DNA from: Desulfobacteraceae bacterium Eth-SRB1
GTDB lineage: Bacteria > Desulfobacterota > Desulfobacteria > Desulfobacterales > ETH-SRB1
Direction: 5' to 3'
Length of the DNA stretch: 64,000 nt
Assembly: GCA_004193555.1 (NCBI GenBank)
Contig: RPGP01000040.1
Location: forward strand, 439,127 to 503,126
Made by a program: the position numbers and the translations under genes. The notes under the pieces were generated by a model. That model was not told the DNA's origin and did no database searches. It was given only the letters and a program-made list of their open reading frames with translations. Positions 51,528 to 61,683 of the stretch are shown one piece after another (position 1 is the first letter of the stretch; every line of letters begins with the position of its first letter).

Positions 51528-52078
51528 TATTTTTCTCCCCCCACCTCTTTCATAGTCTTTATCCTGACCCTGAATCCCTTTGCAAATTCTTTCATCCTGG
51601 CGAGACATTTATCCGGTTCCTGACCATGAAGCCGATATTCATCAAAATATTTCAGCCATTCTAACCCTACCCTCGGGCAAAATTGAATAAATTCCATAAA
51701 CTCTATAAACCTGTCCAGCGTTGAGGCGCTGACAGCGTGTTCCATTTTGCAGGCCTCTTCATCGGCGTTTTTAAAATCTATATTTAAAATATCCGTCAAA
51801 AAGCCCCGTAAGATATGATGCCTCCGATGTATTTCTTTGCCGACATCAAGCCCTTTTTTTGTCAGTTCCAGGTACTCATATTTTTCGTAATCGATTAATT
51901 TTCTTTTGCTAAGGGACTTGAGCATACTTGTAACCGTAGGCATCTTTACCCCAAGCCTTTTGGCAATATCCTTTACCCTGACAACCTTTTTTTCCTTACC
52001 CAGATTAAAAATAGCCTCCAGGTAATCTTCCATAGCCGGCGTCAGAGGCTTTTTTGAGATATCGTCTTTATTTTGCAT
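51527..52078 (-). CDS. DtxR-family metal-dependent regulator
   Basis: A 183-aa DtxR/MntR-family repressor. The winged HTH is PAMEDYLEAIFNLGKEKKVV and AKRLGVKMPTVTSMLKSLSK; the metal-binding and dimer domain follows with EIHRRHHILRGFL and DEEACKMEHAVSASTLDRF, containing the expected His, Glu and Cys ligands. It lacks the third SH3-like domain, which is the next gene. It is the likely reader of the TTAGAT...ATCTAA palindromes in this window. Fe(II) rather than Mn(II) is inferred from feoAB. Confidence 0.9.
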   Translation of the reverse strand: MQNKDDISKKPLTPAMEDYLEAIFNLGKEKKVVRVKDIAKRLGVKMPTVTSMLKSLSKRKLIDYEKYEYLELTKKGLDVGKEIHRRHHILRGFLTDILNIDFKNADEEACKMEHAVSASTLDRFIEFMEFIQFCPRVGLEWLKYFDEYRLHGQEPDKCLARMKEFAKGFRVRIKTMKEVGGEK

Positions 52079-52106
52079 AAAACCTTATTAGTAAATACGA
52101 ACTATG

Positions 52107-52122
52107 TTTGAAAAATCTAACT
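52107..52122 (-). promoter_or_regulatory. Putative autoregulatory DtxR site
   Basis: GTTTGAAAAATCTAAC (+ strand) matches the perfect palindrome at 51279-51294 in 14 of 16 positions and lies 29 bases upstream of the regulator's ATG. Confidence 0.45.
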
Positions 52123-52173
52123 ATCACCCGGAAAATTCCAAGTCAAGCTTTTTTATTATTTTTTATAACCTAA

Positions 52174-52331
52174 GGGCTCGACAAAAAAATAACTTTACAT
52201 TTCAGGCGCCGATGCATCCCGCCTGACTGCGTTGCGAAAATTCTGAATATGCTTGATATTCATGCTTTTTCGCGCCTTGTCAGCCGAGCGCCTCAACACC
52301 TGAAATTGCGAACTTATTTTTTGCCGAACCC
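52174..52331. repeat. 158-bp palindromic element
   Basis: GGGCTCGACAAAAAAATAAC at the left mirrors TATTTTTTGCCGAACCC at the right, and CATTTCAGGCGCC mirrors GCGCCTC...CCTGAAATTG. It has terminal inverted repeats but no gene. Part of it is open in the frame of the next gene, which would add a spurious N-terminus. Confidence 0.6.
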
Positions 52332-52464
52332 TAAGTTGAGCGATTTTTTGCGAAGATATGTGCCAGGCAAATCGTCTTCCTGCGCCCCGCTCAATTCGCG
52401 CTCATGCGCAAAACTTTTTTATCTTGTGCTTGCAACCGACCCTGAACGGCTATATACTATTTTA

Positions 52465-53676
52465 ATGGAAAATAATACTATTCATATCGTCCCTGAAAAA
52501 GAAATTTCAAAAAGGATTTTATCCCTTCAGGCCAAACTTGGCGCGTGCAATCTGCCCGGCTGCCTGATTCAGGATAAAATCAATATTTTTTACTACAGCG
52601 GAACAATGCAGAACGGGGCGCTTTTTATCCCTGATTCGGGCGAGCCTGTTTTTTTTATACGCCGCAGCCTTGAAAGGGGAAAGCAAGAATCCCCTCTTGA
52701 AAACCTGATACAATTTATAAGGTTCAAAGATATCCCGCCTGCACTCGAAGCTTATGGTTACAACTTTTCCAGGTTAGGCATTGATGAAAATACCACCCCG
52801 CTGCGCCTGTTCAGGATGCTCAAAGATGCGCTTCCGGCCACTGCGTTCAGCAACATCGGCTTTGCTCTGACAGAAATACGGTCTGTAAAATCAGCCTATG
52901 AGATCGCGCAGATCAGAGAGGCCGGCAAACGACACGAAACGGTTTACACAATCATACCTGATCTGATCCGCGAAGGGATGACGGAATGGGAGTTAGGAAC
53001 TTTGATCGTATGCGAAATGTTGAAGTTAGGTTCCATGGGTATCGCGCGCCTGGCCGGATTCAACAGCGAGCTGTTCGGCGGGAATATCTGCTTCGGCGAA
53101 TCCGGTAATTATCCCTCTGCCTTTGACGGCCCAGGCGGCATCGCTAATCAGTCCCCGGCCTTTCCTCTTCTCGGTGGAAATAAAAGATTAAAAAGAGGAG
53201 ATATCATTTATATTGATACCGGCTTCGGGTATAATGGGTATTATACGGATAAAACAAGAATATTCTCTCTTGGTAAACCACGGCAGGAGGCCCTGGATGC
53301 CCATGCAATCTGTCTTGCCATTCAGAAAAAGATTCAGGGGCTTTTAAGGCCGGGAGAGCTGCCTTCAAGGATATTCGAGCAGATATATGATGAAATTATT
53401 GTTCCGGAAAGCTTTGAATCAAATTTCATGGGTTTTGGGGGCAATCAGGTCCGGTTTATCGGGCACGGCATCGGACTGGTCGTTGACGAGTTTCCCGCCA
53501 TAGCAAAAAAGATAGATTATCCGCTCAAAGAAAATATGGTAATAGCTGTGGAGCCAAAAAAAGGGATTGAAGGGATAGGGCTTGTGGGCATAGAAAACAC
53601 CTTCCAGGTAACCCCTGAAGGCGGAAAAAGGCTTACGCCGGGTTTGGATGAAATAAAAATAGTGTATACCGGTTAG
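52465..53676 (+). CDS. M24-family peptidase-like protein
   Basis: I start at ATG 52465, giving 403 aa; the longer frame from 52249 would translate the palindromic element. An N-terminal creatinase domain is followed by the pita-bread domain: YIDTGFGYNGYYTDKTR (two Asp), FIGHGIGLVVDEF (His), VIAVEPKKGI (Glu) and VGIENTF (Glu). All five metal ligands are present. Substrate is unknown; family members are Xaa-Pro peptidases or ectoine/creatine hydrolases. It is the second M24 gene in the window but only distantly similar to the one at 19020. Confidence 0.82.
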   Translation: MENNTIHIVPEKEISKRILSLQAKLGACNLPGCLIQDKINIFYYSGTMQNGALFIPDSGEPVFFIRRSLERGKQESPLENLIQFIRFKDIPPALEAYGYNFSRLGIDENTTPLRLFRMLKDALPATAFSNIGFALTEIRSVKSAYEIAQIREAGKRHETVYTIIPDLIREGMTEWELGTLIVCEMLKLGSMGIARLAGFNSELFGGNICFGESGNYPSAFDGPGGIANQSPAFPLLGGNKRLKRGDIIYIDTGFGYNGYYTDKTRIFSLGKPRQEALDAHAICLAIQKKIQGLLRPGELPSRIFEQIYDEIIVPESFESNFMGFGGNQVRFIGHGIGLVVDEFPAIAKKIDYPLKENMVIAVEPKKGIEGIGLVGIENTFQVTPEGGKRLTPGLDEIKIVYTG

Positions 53677-53758
53677 CCCCCCTGCCAATGTAAATGGGAA
53701 ACTCAAAGCAATGACGCCGATCATAAACACCCCAAAAGCCAGCGAGCCAACACCCAGA

Positions 53759-54352
53759 TTAGCCTTTCCCTTTTGTTTTTTCTAAAACATATCCAAGCCA
53801 GATATCATCGGGTCGGATGGCGGATACCTGCCGCGAAAAATGGAGGATTTTGAATCCCGAATCGGTAAATATCTCTCTCAGCTCTGTATCTTGCCACAGA
53901 TAAAAGACACGGCCGTGTTCGTCTGTTGATGTGCCTTTGCCCTGTTTCAGGTTCACCAGTACTTTTCCGTATTTGCTAATTTCTGATGTTATATGTTCAA
54001 AAACAGGCTTTAATTTTTTGTGTGGCAAATGAACCAGCGCGCCTACTAATATTATCGCATCAAAAAATAAAGTAGAAAAATCAAATGTCTCAAAATCACC
54101 TTCAATGACTTTACATCCGGCGTTTTCTCCGGCCAGTTCCGCCAGCCCTTTTGAGCGTTCAAAACCGATAACCTTAAAACCACGATTTTTCAGCCATAAA
54201 AGATCCCGGCCTGATCCGCAGCCCACATCGAGTATTAATGAACCTTCAGATAGACGGCCGGCAAAAGGTTCCAGGAATGAAGATGGATCAATTGAAAAGG
54301 TTTTTTCATGATATTTTCTATAATTATTTTGGTAAAAACCGGACATTTGCAT
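53759..54352 (-). CDS. SAM-dependent methyltransferase
   Basis: A class I methyltransferase of about 197 aa from ATG 54352 (QMSGFYQNNYRKY); ATG 54346 is also possible. Motif I is LILDVGCGSGRDLLWLKNRG, then GFERSKGLAELAG, VIEGDFETFDF and AIILVGALVHLPHKKLKPVF. It resembles tellurite-resistance/Methyltransf_11-type enzymes. The substrate cannot be read from sequence. The frame extends upstream to 54442, but without support. Confidence 0.8.
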   Translation of the reverse strand: MQMSGFYQNNYRKYHEKTFSIDPSSFLEPFAGRLSEGSLILDVGCGSGRDLLWLKNRGFKVIGFERSKGLAELAGENAGCKVIEGDFETFDFSTLFFDAIILVGALVHLPHKKLKPVFEHITSEISKYGKVLVNLKQGKGTSTDEHGRVFYLWQDTELREIFTDSGFKILHFSRQVSAIRPDDIWLGYVLEKTKGKG

Positions 54353-54442
54353 TTCTTGACAATCCCCTTTTTTTCTTCTTATGTCCGTTATTCGTTTCAA
54401 AAGCAAATATTTTGATGGCCGGCAGTGATAAATGAGCATCAC

Positions 54443-54715
54443 CGTTATCTTTACCCGTACGATTGCGGCGATAGTTGTTTTGAGTATTTTCTGCAGACAG
54501 GGTGATATTTTCCCGTGATTTTTTCATATGTATTGTTCATCTGTGCGGCGTATTCACAGGTGCTTGATTATATTAATATTTTACAGGACAAACCGGTTTT
54601 TTTCTAAAATATCAAATTCATCTGTTTTTTTCTTTACTTTACAATCGGTTATTGATAAAAAATAACATTTATTAATAAAGGTATTTTGGTTTACTATTTA
54701 AAAAAATTTTACATT
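54443..54715. other. Gene-free stretch
   Basis: A/T-rich region with no convincing ORF. Runs of T and A dominate 54640-54710, before the MITE. Confidence 0.4.
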
Positions 54716-54857
54716 GAGACCTTTGAAAAATGTTCAATTTTGTTCGAGTACAAGGAAGGCGAAAATTTCAACCGCAGGAATATATTGAATATTTCGAGGA
54801 TTGCAATTTGAGCCTGACGCAGTAATCGGGCAAAAGGGGACGTTTTTCAAAGGTCTC
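54716..54857 (+). mobile_element. 142-bp MITE-like element, copy 2
   Basis: Terminal inverted repeats GAGACCTTTGAAAAA and TTTTTCAAAGGTCTC are perfect here (15 bp). The interior contains ATATATTGAATATTTCGAGG. Same length as copy 1 at 21076-21217, and fewer end mutations, so probably the more recent insertion. Flanks show no target duplication. Confidence 0.8.
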
Positions 54858-54890
54858 GCATAGCTATCACGCTCACAGGAGGTTAACATA

Positions 54891-55046
54891 ATGGACATCG
54901 CCAGGAAGATAGGTATTTTGGTTTTTTGTGCTGTTCCGGCCATTGTCGGCGGAGGCATTGTTTACGCAATTTTTGGCAGCTATACTCCGGTTTTTATATT
55001 TGAAACCCTTCTTTTTTTTACGGCCATCGGCATTATCAGCAAATAA
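54891..55046 (+). CDS. 51-aa membrane protein with two helices
   Basis: AGGAGG lies eight bases upstream of ATG 54891. Residues 7-27 (IGILVFCAVPAIVGGGIVYA) and 33-50 form two hydrophobic helices with a short loop GSYTP. It stops at TAA 55044-55046. No family was recognised. The strong RBS and full-length hydrophobic pattern argue that it is real. Confidence 0.55.
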   Translation: MDIARKIGILVFCAVPAIVGGGIVYAIFGSYTPVFIFETLLFFTAIGIISK

Positions 55047-55444
55047 ATAATGCTGAGCAATCTCGCTTCAGTGGGATTACAGCACTTTCGCTGTCCACCG
55101 ACGATCTCTGACGGACAGATTCCCCGAAGGCGGGGAGTCCCCTGAACGGAAACTCTGCTTTCTTGTAGATTGGGTTGAGCCCCGCCTGGATTCCGGCTTT
55201 CGCCGGAATGACAAAAGTATATGTTTTTGACTTTTTACGAAGCCATTAACAAATCAATTTGGTGGTTTTTCGTTCAGGCGATAATTATAGGCGAGTCCCT
55301 AATCCCGGCCATTCTACGTATCGAGCCCTTCTCTATTTATTAGGAAGGGCCGGTTTCGTTAAACAGGTCTTTAAAAAGTCATTTGCAGGCATAAAAAAGA
55401 CCGGAAACAGGCAGTTTGTTCTGTAAATTTAATATAGAGGCGCT
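55047..55444. other. Intergenic region with REP-type hairpin
   Basis: No gene was recognised. GGATTCCGGCTTTCGCCGGA (55189-55208) is a REP-like palindrome, and CCCCGAAGGCGGGGAGTCCC lies at about 55112. Confidence 0.45.
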
Positions 55445-56527
55445 ATGCTGGACAGATCTTCATATAATATTATTTTCTGGTTTTTTCTTATCCTGTTCAT
55501 AGCTTCTATTGCCATGCTTGGATGGCTTATATGGCCGTTTATATCGATTATCGTTCTTGCCGCTGTTGTAACAGGTATTTTTAATCCGGTTTACCGTTTT
55601 TTCCTAATTAAAGATAAGATCAATCCTCCTTTTGCATCTTTCTTAACCTGTGTGCTGATATTTTTTGTGCTGTTTATCCCCATTGTCTTTTTTGTAGGCA
55701 TATTATCAAAAGAGGCATTCGATCTATATACAACTGCAAAGAGCGCAATATTAAATGATCAGATAAAAAATCTTCTTGCGAACAGCGAAATTTTGGAAAA
55801 AGCAAACTTTCTGCTTTCACATTTCAATATAGAGTTTACCGGTGAACAGCTCAACAAGGCTATTTCAGAAGTTGGAAAAATTGTCGGCCTTTTTCTATAC
55901 GAGCAGGCCAGGTCGATCGCCTCGAATATGTTTGCATTCCTGGTAAACTTCTTTCTAATGCTCCTTGTTATCTATTTTCTGCTAATCGACATCGACAGGC
56001 TTATTTCGTTTATAACTGATCTCTCACCACTGCCCAGAGAACAGGATGAAAAGCTGATTCAAAAATTTAAGGATATGGGGGGCGCAGTTCTTATCGGCAA
56101 CGGATTAGGCGGTTTGATACAGGGCACACTTGGCGGAATCGTTTTTATGCTGTTTGGTTTCAAGTCGCCCTTCCTGTGGGGCTTCATAATGTCGCTGCTT
56201 GCATTTCTTCCCATCGTAGGGGTAGGGGCTGTATTTATTCCGGCAGCCATTTACCTTCTATTAACAGGGTGTATAGCTTCTGCTATTTTTTTCATTATAT
56301 TTTATGTAATCCTTTCCGGCGGCATTGAATATATATTTAAACCAAAACTGGTCGGCCACCGCGTTAAAATGCATCAGCTTCTGGTATTTTTTTCAATTAT
56401 CGGCGGATTAAAACTTTTTGGCATCCTCGGCATTATCTACGGCCCGCTTGTTGTTACCGCCTTTTTAACCTTAACGGACATTTATCATGCCAATTATCAG
56501 AAAATGGTTGGGAATAAAAAATGGTAG
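55445..56527 (+). CDS. AI-2E family membrane transporter
   Basis: A 360-aa polytopic protein of the AI-2E/PerM (YdiK) family, with eight hydrophobic segments. Two helices at 10-50, a soluble stretch (about 85-150), then paired helices with GNGLGGLIQGTLGGIVFMLF near 218, FLPIVGVGAVFIPAAIYLLL near 260 and FGILGIIYGPLVVTAFLTL near 325. Family members export diverse small molecules or act as Na+/H+ antiporters, so the substrate is unknown. The next gene is gyrA, 106 bases downstream. Confidence 0.85.
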   Translation: MLDRSSYNIIFWFFLILFIASIAMLGWLIWPFISIIVLAAVVTGIFNPVYRFFLIKDKINPPFASFLTCVLIFFVLFIPIVFFVGILSKEAFDLYTTAKSAILNDQIKNLLANSEILEKANFLLSHFNIEFTGEQLNKAISEVGKIVGLFLYEQARSIASNMFAFLVNFFLMLLVIYFLLIDIDRLISFITDLSPLPREQDEKLIQKFKDMGGAVLIGNGLGGLIQGTLGGIVFMLFGFKSPFLWGFIMSLLAFLPIVGVGAVFIPAAIYLLLTGCIASAIFFIIFYVILSGGIEYIFKPKLVGHRVKMHQLLVFFSIIGGLKLFGILGIIYGPLVVTAFLTLTDIYHANYQKMVGNKKW

Positions 56528-56581
56528 CCGTTCACGGCTTGAAACTTGAAATTGGAAAGTAGAAATGACTATCTGCTAACT

Positions 56582-56607
56582 CGTGTCCATCCACAAGTGG
56601 TAGGACA
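56582..56607 (+). promoter_or_regulatory. Hairpin in the gyrA leader
   Basis: GTGTCC (56582-56587) pairs with GGACAC (56602-56607), and CCAC with GTGG inside. It lies 26 bases upstream of the gyrA ATG. Function unknown; it could be a transcript-end hairpin of the preceding gene. Confidence 0.35.
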
Positions 56608-56633
56608 CTAACTCATCTATAGGTATTTAAATA

Positions 56634-59063
56634 ATGTATACTGAAAAACTTCCTGAAATCAGCATAGAAAAAGAAATGAAAAAATCTTATCTCGATTACG
56701 CCATGAGCGTCATCATCGGGAGAGCTTTGCCGGATGTTCGCGACGGTCTGAAACCTGTTCACCGCCGCGCGTTATTTGCAATGCGTGAGCTGAAAAATGA
56801 CTGGAATAAACCCTATAAAAAGTCTGCCCGCATCGTCGGTGATGTTATAGGTAAATATCATCCCCACGGCGACACTGCTGTTTACGATACTATTGTGAGG
56901 ATGGCGCAGGATTTTTCTTTAAGGTATCCGCTTGTTGACGGCCAGGGTAATTTTGGCTCTGTAGATGGAGACTCTCCCGCCGCAATGAGGTACACAGAAG
57001 TCAGGATGACTCTCCTGGCTCATGAAATGCTTGAGGACCTTGATAAAGAAACTGTAGAATGGGTGCCGAATTATGATGAATCGCTGATAGAACCATCTGT
57101 TCTCCCGTCTAAATTCCCGAATCTGCTGGTCAACGGTTCTTCAGGCATAGCGGTCGGCATGGCAACCAATATACCGCCCCATAATCTTTCCGAAATAATT
57201 TCGGCAATAATCGCCATAATAGATAATCACGACATTTCATTAGAGGAGCTTATGAAGCTCGTTCCCGGGCCGGACTTTCCCACAGCCGGCATTATTTGCG
57301 GAACCAGCGGAATAAAGCAGGCGTATAACACCGGCCGGGGAATAATCCGCATCCGGGCAAGGTCTCTAATTGAAAAAGATAAAAGAACTCAAAGGGAAAC
57401 AATTATAATCACAGAACTCCCTTATCAGGTCAACAAGGCAAGGCTTATCGAAAAAATATCGGTCATGATAAGGCATAAGGAGATCGAAGGAATAAGATTT
57501 GTCAGGGACGAATCTGACAGGGAAGGCATGCGGATCGCCATCGGCCTTAAAAAAGATCAGATCTCAGGAGTGGTCATCAACCAGCTTTATAAACGCACAC
57601 AGATGGAAAACACCTTCGGCATTATCTTTCTTGCCATAGTGAATAACCGGCCGGAACTGCTTACTTTTAAAGAAATCCTTGAACATTTCATACTTCACCG
57701 TAAAAATATAATCATAAGGAGAACAAGGTATGATCTGAAAAAGGCTGAAGCGCGCGCCCATATACTTGAAGGCCTGAAAATTGCCCTTGAAAATATTGAC
57801 GATGTTGTTGCCCTGATCCGGAAATCAAAATCGCCGGCTGAAGCAAAAGCCGGATTGATCGAAAAATTCGATTTGAGCGCTATACAGGCCCAGGCAATAC
57901 TTGATATGCGCCTCCAGAAGCTAACCGGGCTCGAACAGGAAAAGATATTAGAAGAATATAAAAATATCATCAAAGATATCGCCAGATTCAGAGAAATACT
58001 TGCGAGTGAACGCCTGGTGGAAAATATCATCAAAGAGGAGCTTGCCGGGATACGGGACAGATTTGGTGATTCCCGCCGCACAGAGATAACGCAATCTGCC
58101 GAAGAGATAACTATAGAGGATATGATTGTCGAAGAGGATATGGTTGTTACAATTTCCAACACCGGTTATATAAAACGCAATCCGATCACACTTTATCACA
58201 GCCAGCGCCGTGGCGGCAAAGGCAAGACTGCCATGGGAACAAAGGAGGAAGATTTTGTCAAACATCTGTTTGTGGCTTCCACCCATCACACACTCCTTTT
58301 TTTCACAAATTTAGGAAGGGTTTACTGGCAAAAAGTATATGATATTCCCCAGGCCGGCCGTTTGAGCCGCGGAAAGGCGATTGTTAATCTTCTAAATTTT
58401 GAAAAGGACGAAAAGCTTACAAACGTTCTTGACGTGAAATCGTTTGAGCCTGGTTTTTATGTGCTTATGGCTACAAAATACGGCCTTGTTAAAAAAACAG
58501 ATCTAATGGCATACAGCCATCCCAGGACAGGGGGCATAATAGCCTTAAAACTTGCTCCGGGCGACAAATTGATCGGAACAAGGCTCACCGATGGAACACA
58601 AAATGTCTTTATATGCTCTGCCATGGGTAAATCAATACGTTTTCACGAATCGGACATTCGTCCCACCGGCCGCGTTGCAGGAGGCGTGCGTGGTCTCAGG
58701 CTTGCGCAGAAAGACTGGATTGTAGGGATGGAGACCTTAAGCCATGGCCAGACCCTTTTCACGGCAACAGAAAACGGATACGGAAAAAGAACTTCCATAG
58801 ATGAGTACCCTGTTCATAAACGGGGCGGCAAGGGCGTGATTACGATTAAAACAAGTGAGCGAAACGGGCTTGTGGTTGCAATTCTTCTTGTTGAAGAGGA
58901 TGACGATCTCATGCTGATAACTGACAGCGGAAAGATTATACGCATGCCCATAAAAGGGATCTCGGTCATCAGTAGAAACACACAGGGTGTAAAATTGATG
59001 GGCATGGATACGGCGGAAAAGGTCGTTGGAGCAGCAAGGCTTGCTGAAAAAGAAGAGGAGTAA
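56634..59063 (+). CDS. gyrA: DNA gyrase subunit A
   Basis: An 809-aa type IIA topoisomerase subunit. The N-terminus ([20 protein letters not shown]) and HRRALFAM lead to [17 protein letters not shown], where quinolone-position 83 is Thr, and to the catalytic Tyr in [10 protein letters not shown] near residue 122. The GyrA box QRRGGKG near 524 identifies it as gyrA, not parC, and the CTD beta-pinwheel follows. It lacks the long acidic tail of E. coli GyrA. gpsA starts 15 bases downstream. Confidence 0.96.
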   Translation: MYTEKLPEISIEKEMKKSYLDYAMSVIIGRALPDVRDGLKPVHRRALFAMRELKNDWNKPYKKSARIVGDVIGKYHPHGDTAVYDTIVRMAQDFSLRYPLVDGQGNFGSVDGDSPAAMRYTEVRMTLLAHEMLEDLDKETVEWVPNYDESLIEPSVLPSKFPNLLVNGSSGIAVGMATNIPPHNLSEIISAIIAIIDNHDISLEELMKLVPGPDFPTAGIICGTSGIKQAYNTGRGIIRIRARSLIEKDKRTQRETIIITELPYQVNKARLIEKISVMIRHKEIEGIRFVRDESDREGMRIAIGLKKDQISGVVINQLYKRTQMENTFGIIFLAIVNNRPELLTFKEILEHFILHRKNIIIRRTRYDLKKAEARAHILEGLKIALENIDDVVALIRKSKSPAEAKAGLIEKFDLSAIQAQAILDMRLQKLTGLEQEKILEEYKNIIKDIARFREILASERLVENIIKEELAGIRDRFGDSRRTEITQSAEEITIEDMIVEEDMVVTISNTGYIKRNPITLYHSQRRGGKGKTAMGTKEEDFVKHLFVASTHHTLLFFTNLGRVYWQKVYDIPQAGRLSRGKAIVNLLNFEKDEKLTNVLDVKSFEPGFYVLMATKYGLVKKTDLMAYSHPRTGGIIALKLAPGDKLIGTRLTDGTQNVFICSAMGKSIRFHESDIRPTGRVAGGVRGLRLAQKDWIVGMETLSHGQTLFTATENGYGKRTSIDEYPVHKRGGKGVITIKTSERNGLVVAILLVEEDDDLMLITDSGKIIRMPIKGISVISRNTQGVKLMGMDTAEKVVGAARLAEKEEE

Positions 59064-59078
59064 AAATAATACTATCAA

Positions 59079-60110
59079 ATGAATAATGTTGACGTAAATT
59101 CAATAAAAATCGGCGTTGTAGGGGCAGGAAGCTGGGGTACAACACTTGCCGATCTTCTTGGCGAAAAAGGATTTAAGGTTGATCACTGGGTTTTTGAAGC
59201 AGAAGTAAGGAAACAGATTCAAGAGCATAGAGAAAACAGGGTTTTTCTCCCTGGTTTTACCCTTTCACCAAACATATTCCCCACTGACGATCTCGCCCAT
59301 GTGGTCTCGGGCAAAGACATTGTATTGATTGTTGTTCCATCCCATTTTATGCGGGAAACAGCTAAAAAAACAGCCGGTAATATATCAAATAAAACAATCA
59401 TTGTGTCGGCCTCCAAGGGGATTGAGAACAAAACTCATTTAACCATGTCCGGAGTCCTGAAAGAAACACTTCCGGAAATTCCGGAAAATAATTTTGCAGT
59501 CCTCTCCGGCCCGAGTTTTGCCAAAGAGGTTGCCGCAAAAACGCCTACTCTGATTGCTGTGGCGTCAAATGATAAAAAAACGGCGGGCTTTGTGCAGCAT
59601 GTTTTTGCCACACCGAATTTCAGGGTTTACACAAGCAGCGATATAATCGGTGTTGAACTTGGCGGTTCCGTTAAGAATGTTATAGCCATAGCAGCCGGAA
59701 TAGCGGACGGCCTTGGGCTGGGATTAAACACGCGCGCCGCATTAATTACAAGAGGTCTTACAGAAATGCGGCGGCTGGGTTTAAAGCTTGGCGCAAACCC
59801 CCGCACATTCACCGGACTCGCCGGCGTCGGCGATCTGATCCTGACATGCACCGGCGATTTAAGCAGGAATCATACTGTAGGCAAACAAATCGGCGAGGGA
59901 AAAAAAATAAAGGCTATCCTGTCTGAAATGCGTATGGTTGCAGAGGGTGTAAAAACAGCCAGGTCTGTTTATAATCTGTCTAAAAAGCTTGGCGTTGAAA
60001 TGCCTATTTCTAATGAGATCTATCATATTCTTTATGATGACTTCTCTCCCAAAGAGGCTCTATACAGACTGATGACGAGAAATCTTAAACAGGAACTGGA
60101 TGAGAAATAA
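59079..60110 (+). CDS. gpsA: Glycerol-3-phosphate dehydrogenase [NAD(P)+]
   Basis: A 343-aa GpsA that reduces dihydroxyacetone phosphate to sn-glycerol-3-phosphate for phospholipids. The Rossmann signature VVGAGSWGTTLADLL is near residue 14, then VSASKGIENKTHL, SGPSFAKEVA and the catalytic Lys in GGSVKNVIAIAAG near 190. TGLAGVGDLILTCTG ends the substrate site. It overlaps the following small gene by 11 bases. Confidence 0.95.
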   Translation: MNNVDVNSIKIGVVGAGSWGTTLADLLGEKGFKVDHWVFEAEVRKQIQEHRENRVFLPGFTLSPNIFPTDDLAHVVSGKDIVLIVVPSHFMRETAKKTAGNISNKTIIVSASKGIENKTHLTMSGVLKETLPEIPENNFAVLSGPSFAKEVAAKTPTLIAVASNDKKTAGFVQHVFATPNFRVYTSSDIIGVELGGSVKNVIAIAAGIADGLGLGLNTRAALITRGLTEMRRLGLKLGANPRTFTGLAGVGDLILTCTGDLSRNHTVGKQIGEGKKIKAILSEMRMVAEGVKTARSVYNLSKKLGVEMPISNEIYHILYDDFSPKEALYRLMTRNLKQELDEK

Positions 60111-60390
60111 TTCAGACGAAAACAACAAATATCCCTCCTGTTTTGGAATGTTAGACAGGGTTTTTCCCATAGGGGAGGACGGCCTTAGAAGCAGCCCTGA
60201 GGCCTGTCTTGAATGCATTCACAAAACAGAATGTTTAAGATCCGCCATGGCCGGCTCCGGCGGGTTAACAGTCCATGAAGAACTGGTGGACAGGGCTTAT
60301 GAGTCCGGTATGATCGGTTTTTTAGGCAGATGGTCCAAAAAAAAAGACTTGGATCGCAAGACAAAGGCACAGAAGGTAAAAGATAAATAA
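60100..60390 (+). CDS. 96-aa cysteine-containing protein
   Basis: A small cytosolic protein with SCFGMLDRVFP and CLECIHKTECLRSAM, four cysteines that could bind zinc or an Fe-S cluster, and a lysine-rich tail. No family was recognised. Its ATG overlaps the gpsA stop region, so it is likely co-transcribed with gyrA-gpsA and leads into pgk. Confidence 0.65.
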   Translation: MRNNSDENNKYPSCFGMLDRVFPIGEDGLRSSPEACLECIHKTECLRSAMAGSGGLTVHEELVDRAYESGMIGFLGRWSKKKDLDRKTKAQKVKDK

Positions 60391-60501
60391 CCGCTTAAAG
60401 ATTCTGACAGGATAACAGGATAAACAAGATTTTATTTCAAGTGAACAAACTATCCTGAACATCACGTTAATCCTGTCAAAAAACAATTTCAGGAGTATGT
60501 T
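60391..60501. repeat. Palindromic intergenic repeat before pgk
   Basis: TCTGACAGGATAACAGGAT (about 60400) mirrors AATCCTGTCA (about 60470). This sort of unit is common between genes in these genomes. CAGGAG immediately precedes pgk. Confidence 0.45.
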
Positions 60502-61683
60502 ATGAAATCAATCAAAGAAGTAGACATTGCAAACAAAAAAATTTTTATCAGAGTCGATTTTAATGTTCCTATGGATGAGCTCCAGAATATTCAGAATGAT
60601 GCCAGGATAAAGGCTGTTTTGCCCACATTGAGATATGCTCTGGACAATAATGCAAAACTGATAATAGCTTCACATCTCGGCAGACCAAAAGGAAAATTTA
60701 TCCCTGAATTCAGCCTCGCCCCTGTAGCTAAACGATTAGGCAGGCTCCTTCATACTGATATCAAGATGGCGCCAGACTGCATCGGGCCTGAAGTTAAGGC
60801 GCTTGTGTCCGGCATGAAAGCAGGCGATATAGTACTTTTGGAAAATTTACGGTTTCATCCCGAAGAGCGGAAAAACGATGATGCTTTTGCAAAAGAGCTC
60901 GCAGACCTGTGTGACGTATATATCAATAATGCTTTTGCCGTATCTCACCGCATCAATGCATCGGTTGTGGCAATTACAAAATATGCGAAGGTATGCGCCG
61001 GCGGTTTTTTACTGCAAAAGGAAACCGGTTATTTTGAAAAGATAATGGCTGAACCGCAGCGCCCTGTTGTTGCAATTCTTGGCGGAGCTAAAGTGTCCGA
61101 CAAGTTGATGGCGCTTGATAATATGTCTGATCATGTTGACAAGTTCATAGTCGGCGGCGCAATGGCAAACACTTTTTTGAAAAGCACCGGCTGCTCTATG
61201 GGAAAATCAAAGATCGAAAAGGATCTTGTTGAAGCAGCAGGAGCCATAATTAGAAAGGCTGTAGAGCGCGGCATAAAGTTCTATCTGCCTGTAGATGCAG
61301 TGGTATCAAGACGTTTTGATGCAAAAGCAGCAACAAAGATCGTTCCTATTTATGAAATCCCTGAAAACTGGATGGCCATGGATATAGGGCCGGCCACGTC
61401 TCTGCTATTTACCGAAGTATTGTATGACGCAAAAACAGTAATCTGGAACGGTCCCATGGGGGTATTTGAAATCGATTCTTTCAGCAGGGGAACAATAGCC
61501 ATGGCGCACAGTGTGGCAAATTCCTATGCGCTTACAATTGTCGGCGGCGGCGATACAGATGTCGCTCTGCATAGAGAAGGTGTAACCGACAGGATAACAT
61601 ATATTTCTACAGGTGGAGGAGCTTTCCTTACCATGCTGGAAGGCAAGGAGCTTCCTGCGGTAGCTGCCCTGAATAATATCTGA
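60502..61683 (+). CDS. pgk: Phosphoglycerate kinase
   Basis: A 393-aa glycolytic kinase. [12 protein letters not shown] near residue 16, SHLGRPKG near 60, [13 protein letters not shown] near 155 (the family usually has NDAFGTAHR), [12 protein letters not shown] near 193 and the ATP-site GGGDTDVAL near 350 with [13 protein letters not shown] near the end. Single domain pair, full length. CAGGAG lies upstream of the ATG. Confidence 0.95.
   Translation: MKSIKEVDIANKKIFIRVDFNVPMDELQNIQNDARIKAVLPTLRYALDNNAKLIIASHLGRPKGKFIPEFSLAPVAKRLGRLLHTDIKMAPDCIGPEVKALVSGMKAGDIVLLENLRFHPEERKNDDAFAKELADLCDVYINNAFAVSHRINASVVAITKYAKVCAGGFLLQKETGYFEKIMAEPQRPVVAILGGAKVSDKLMALDNMSDHVDKFIVGGAMANTFLKSTGCSMGKSKIEKDLVEAAGAIIRKAVERGIKFYLPVDAVVSRRFDAKAATKIVPIYEIPENWMAMDIGPATSLLFTEVLYDAKTVIWNGPMGVFEIDSFSRGTIAMAHSVANSYALTIVGGGDTDVALHREGVTDRITYISTGGGAFLTMLEGKELPAVAALNNI

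Noticed and set aside
52249-52464. N-terminal extension of the M24 protein (72 codons)
   Set aside because: These codons lie in and just after a palindromic element and show no family similarity; ATG 52465 fits the domain.
54734-54958. 74-codon - strand frame
   Set aside because: It overlaps the MITE and the antisense of the 51-aa membrane protein; no similarity.
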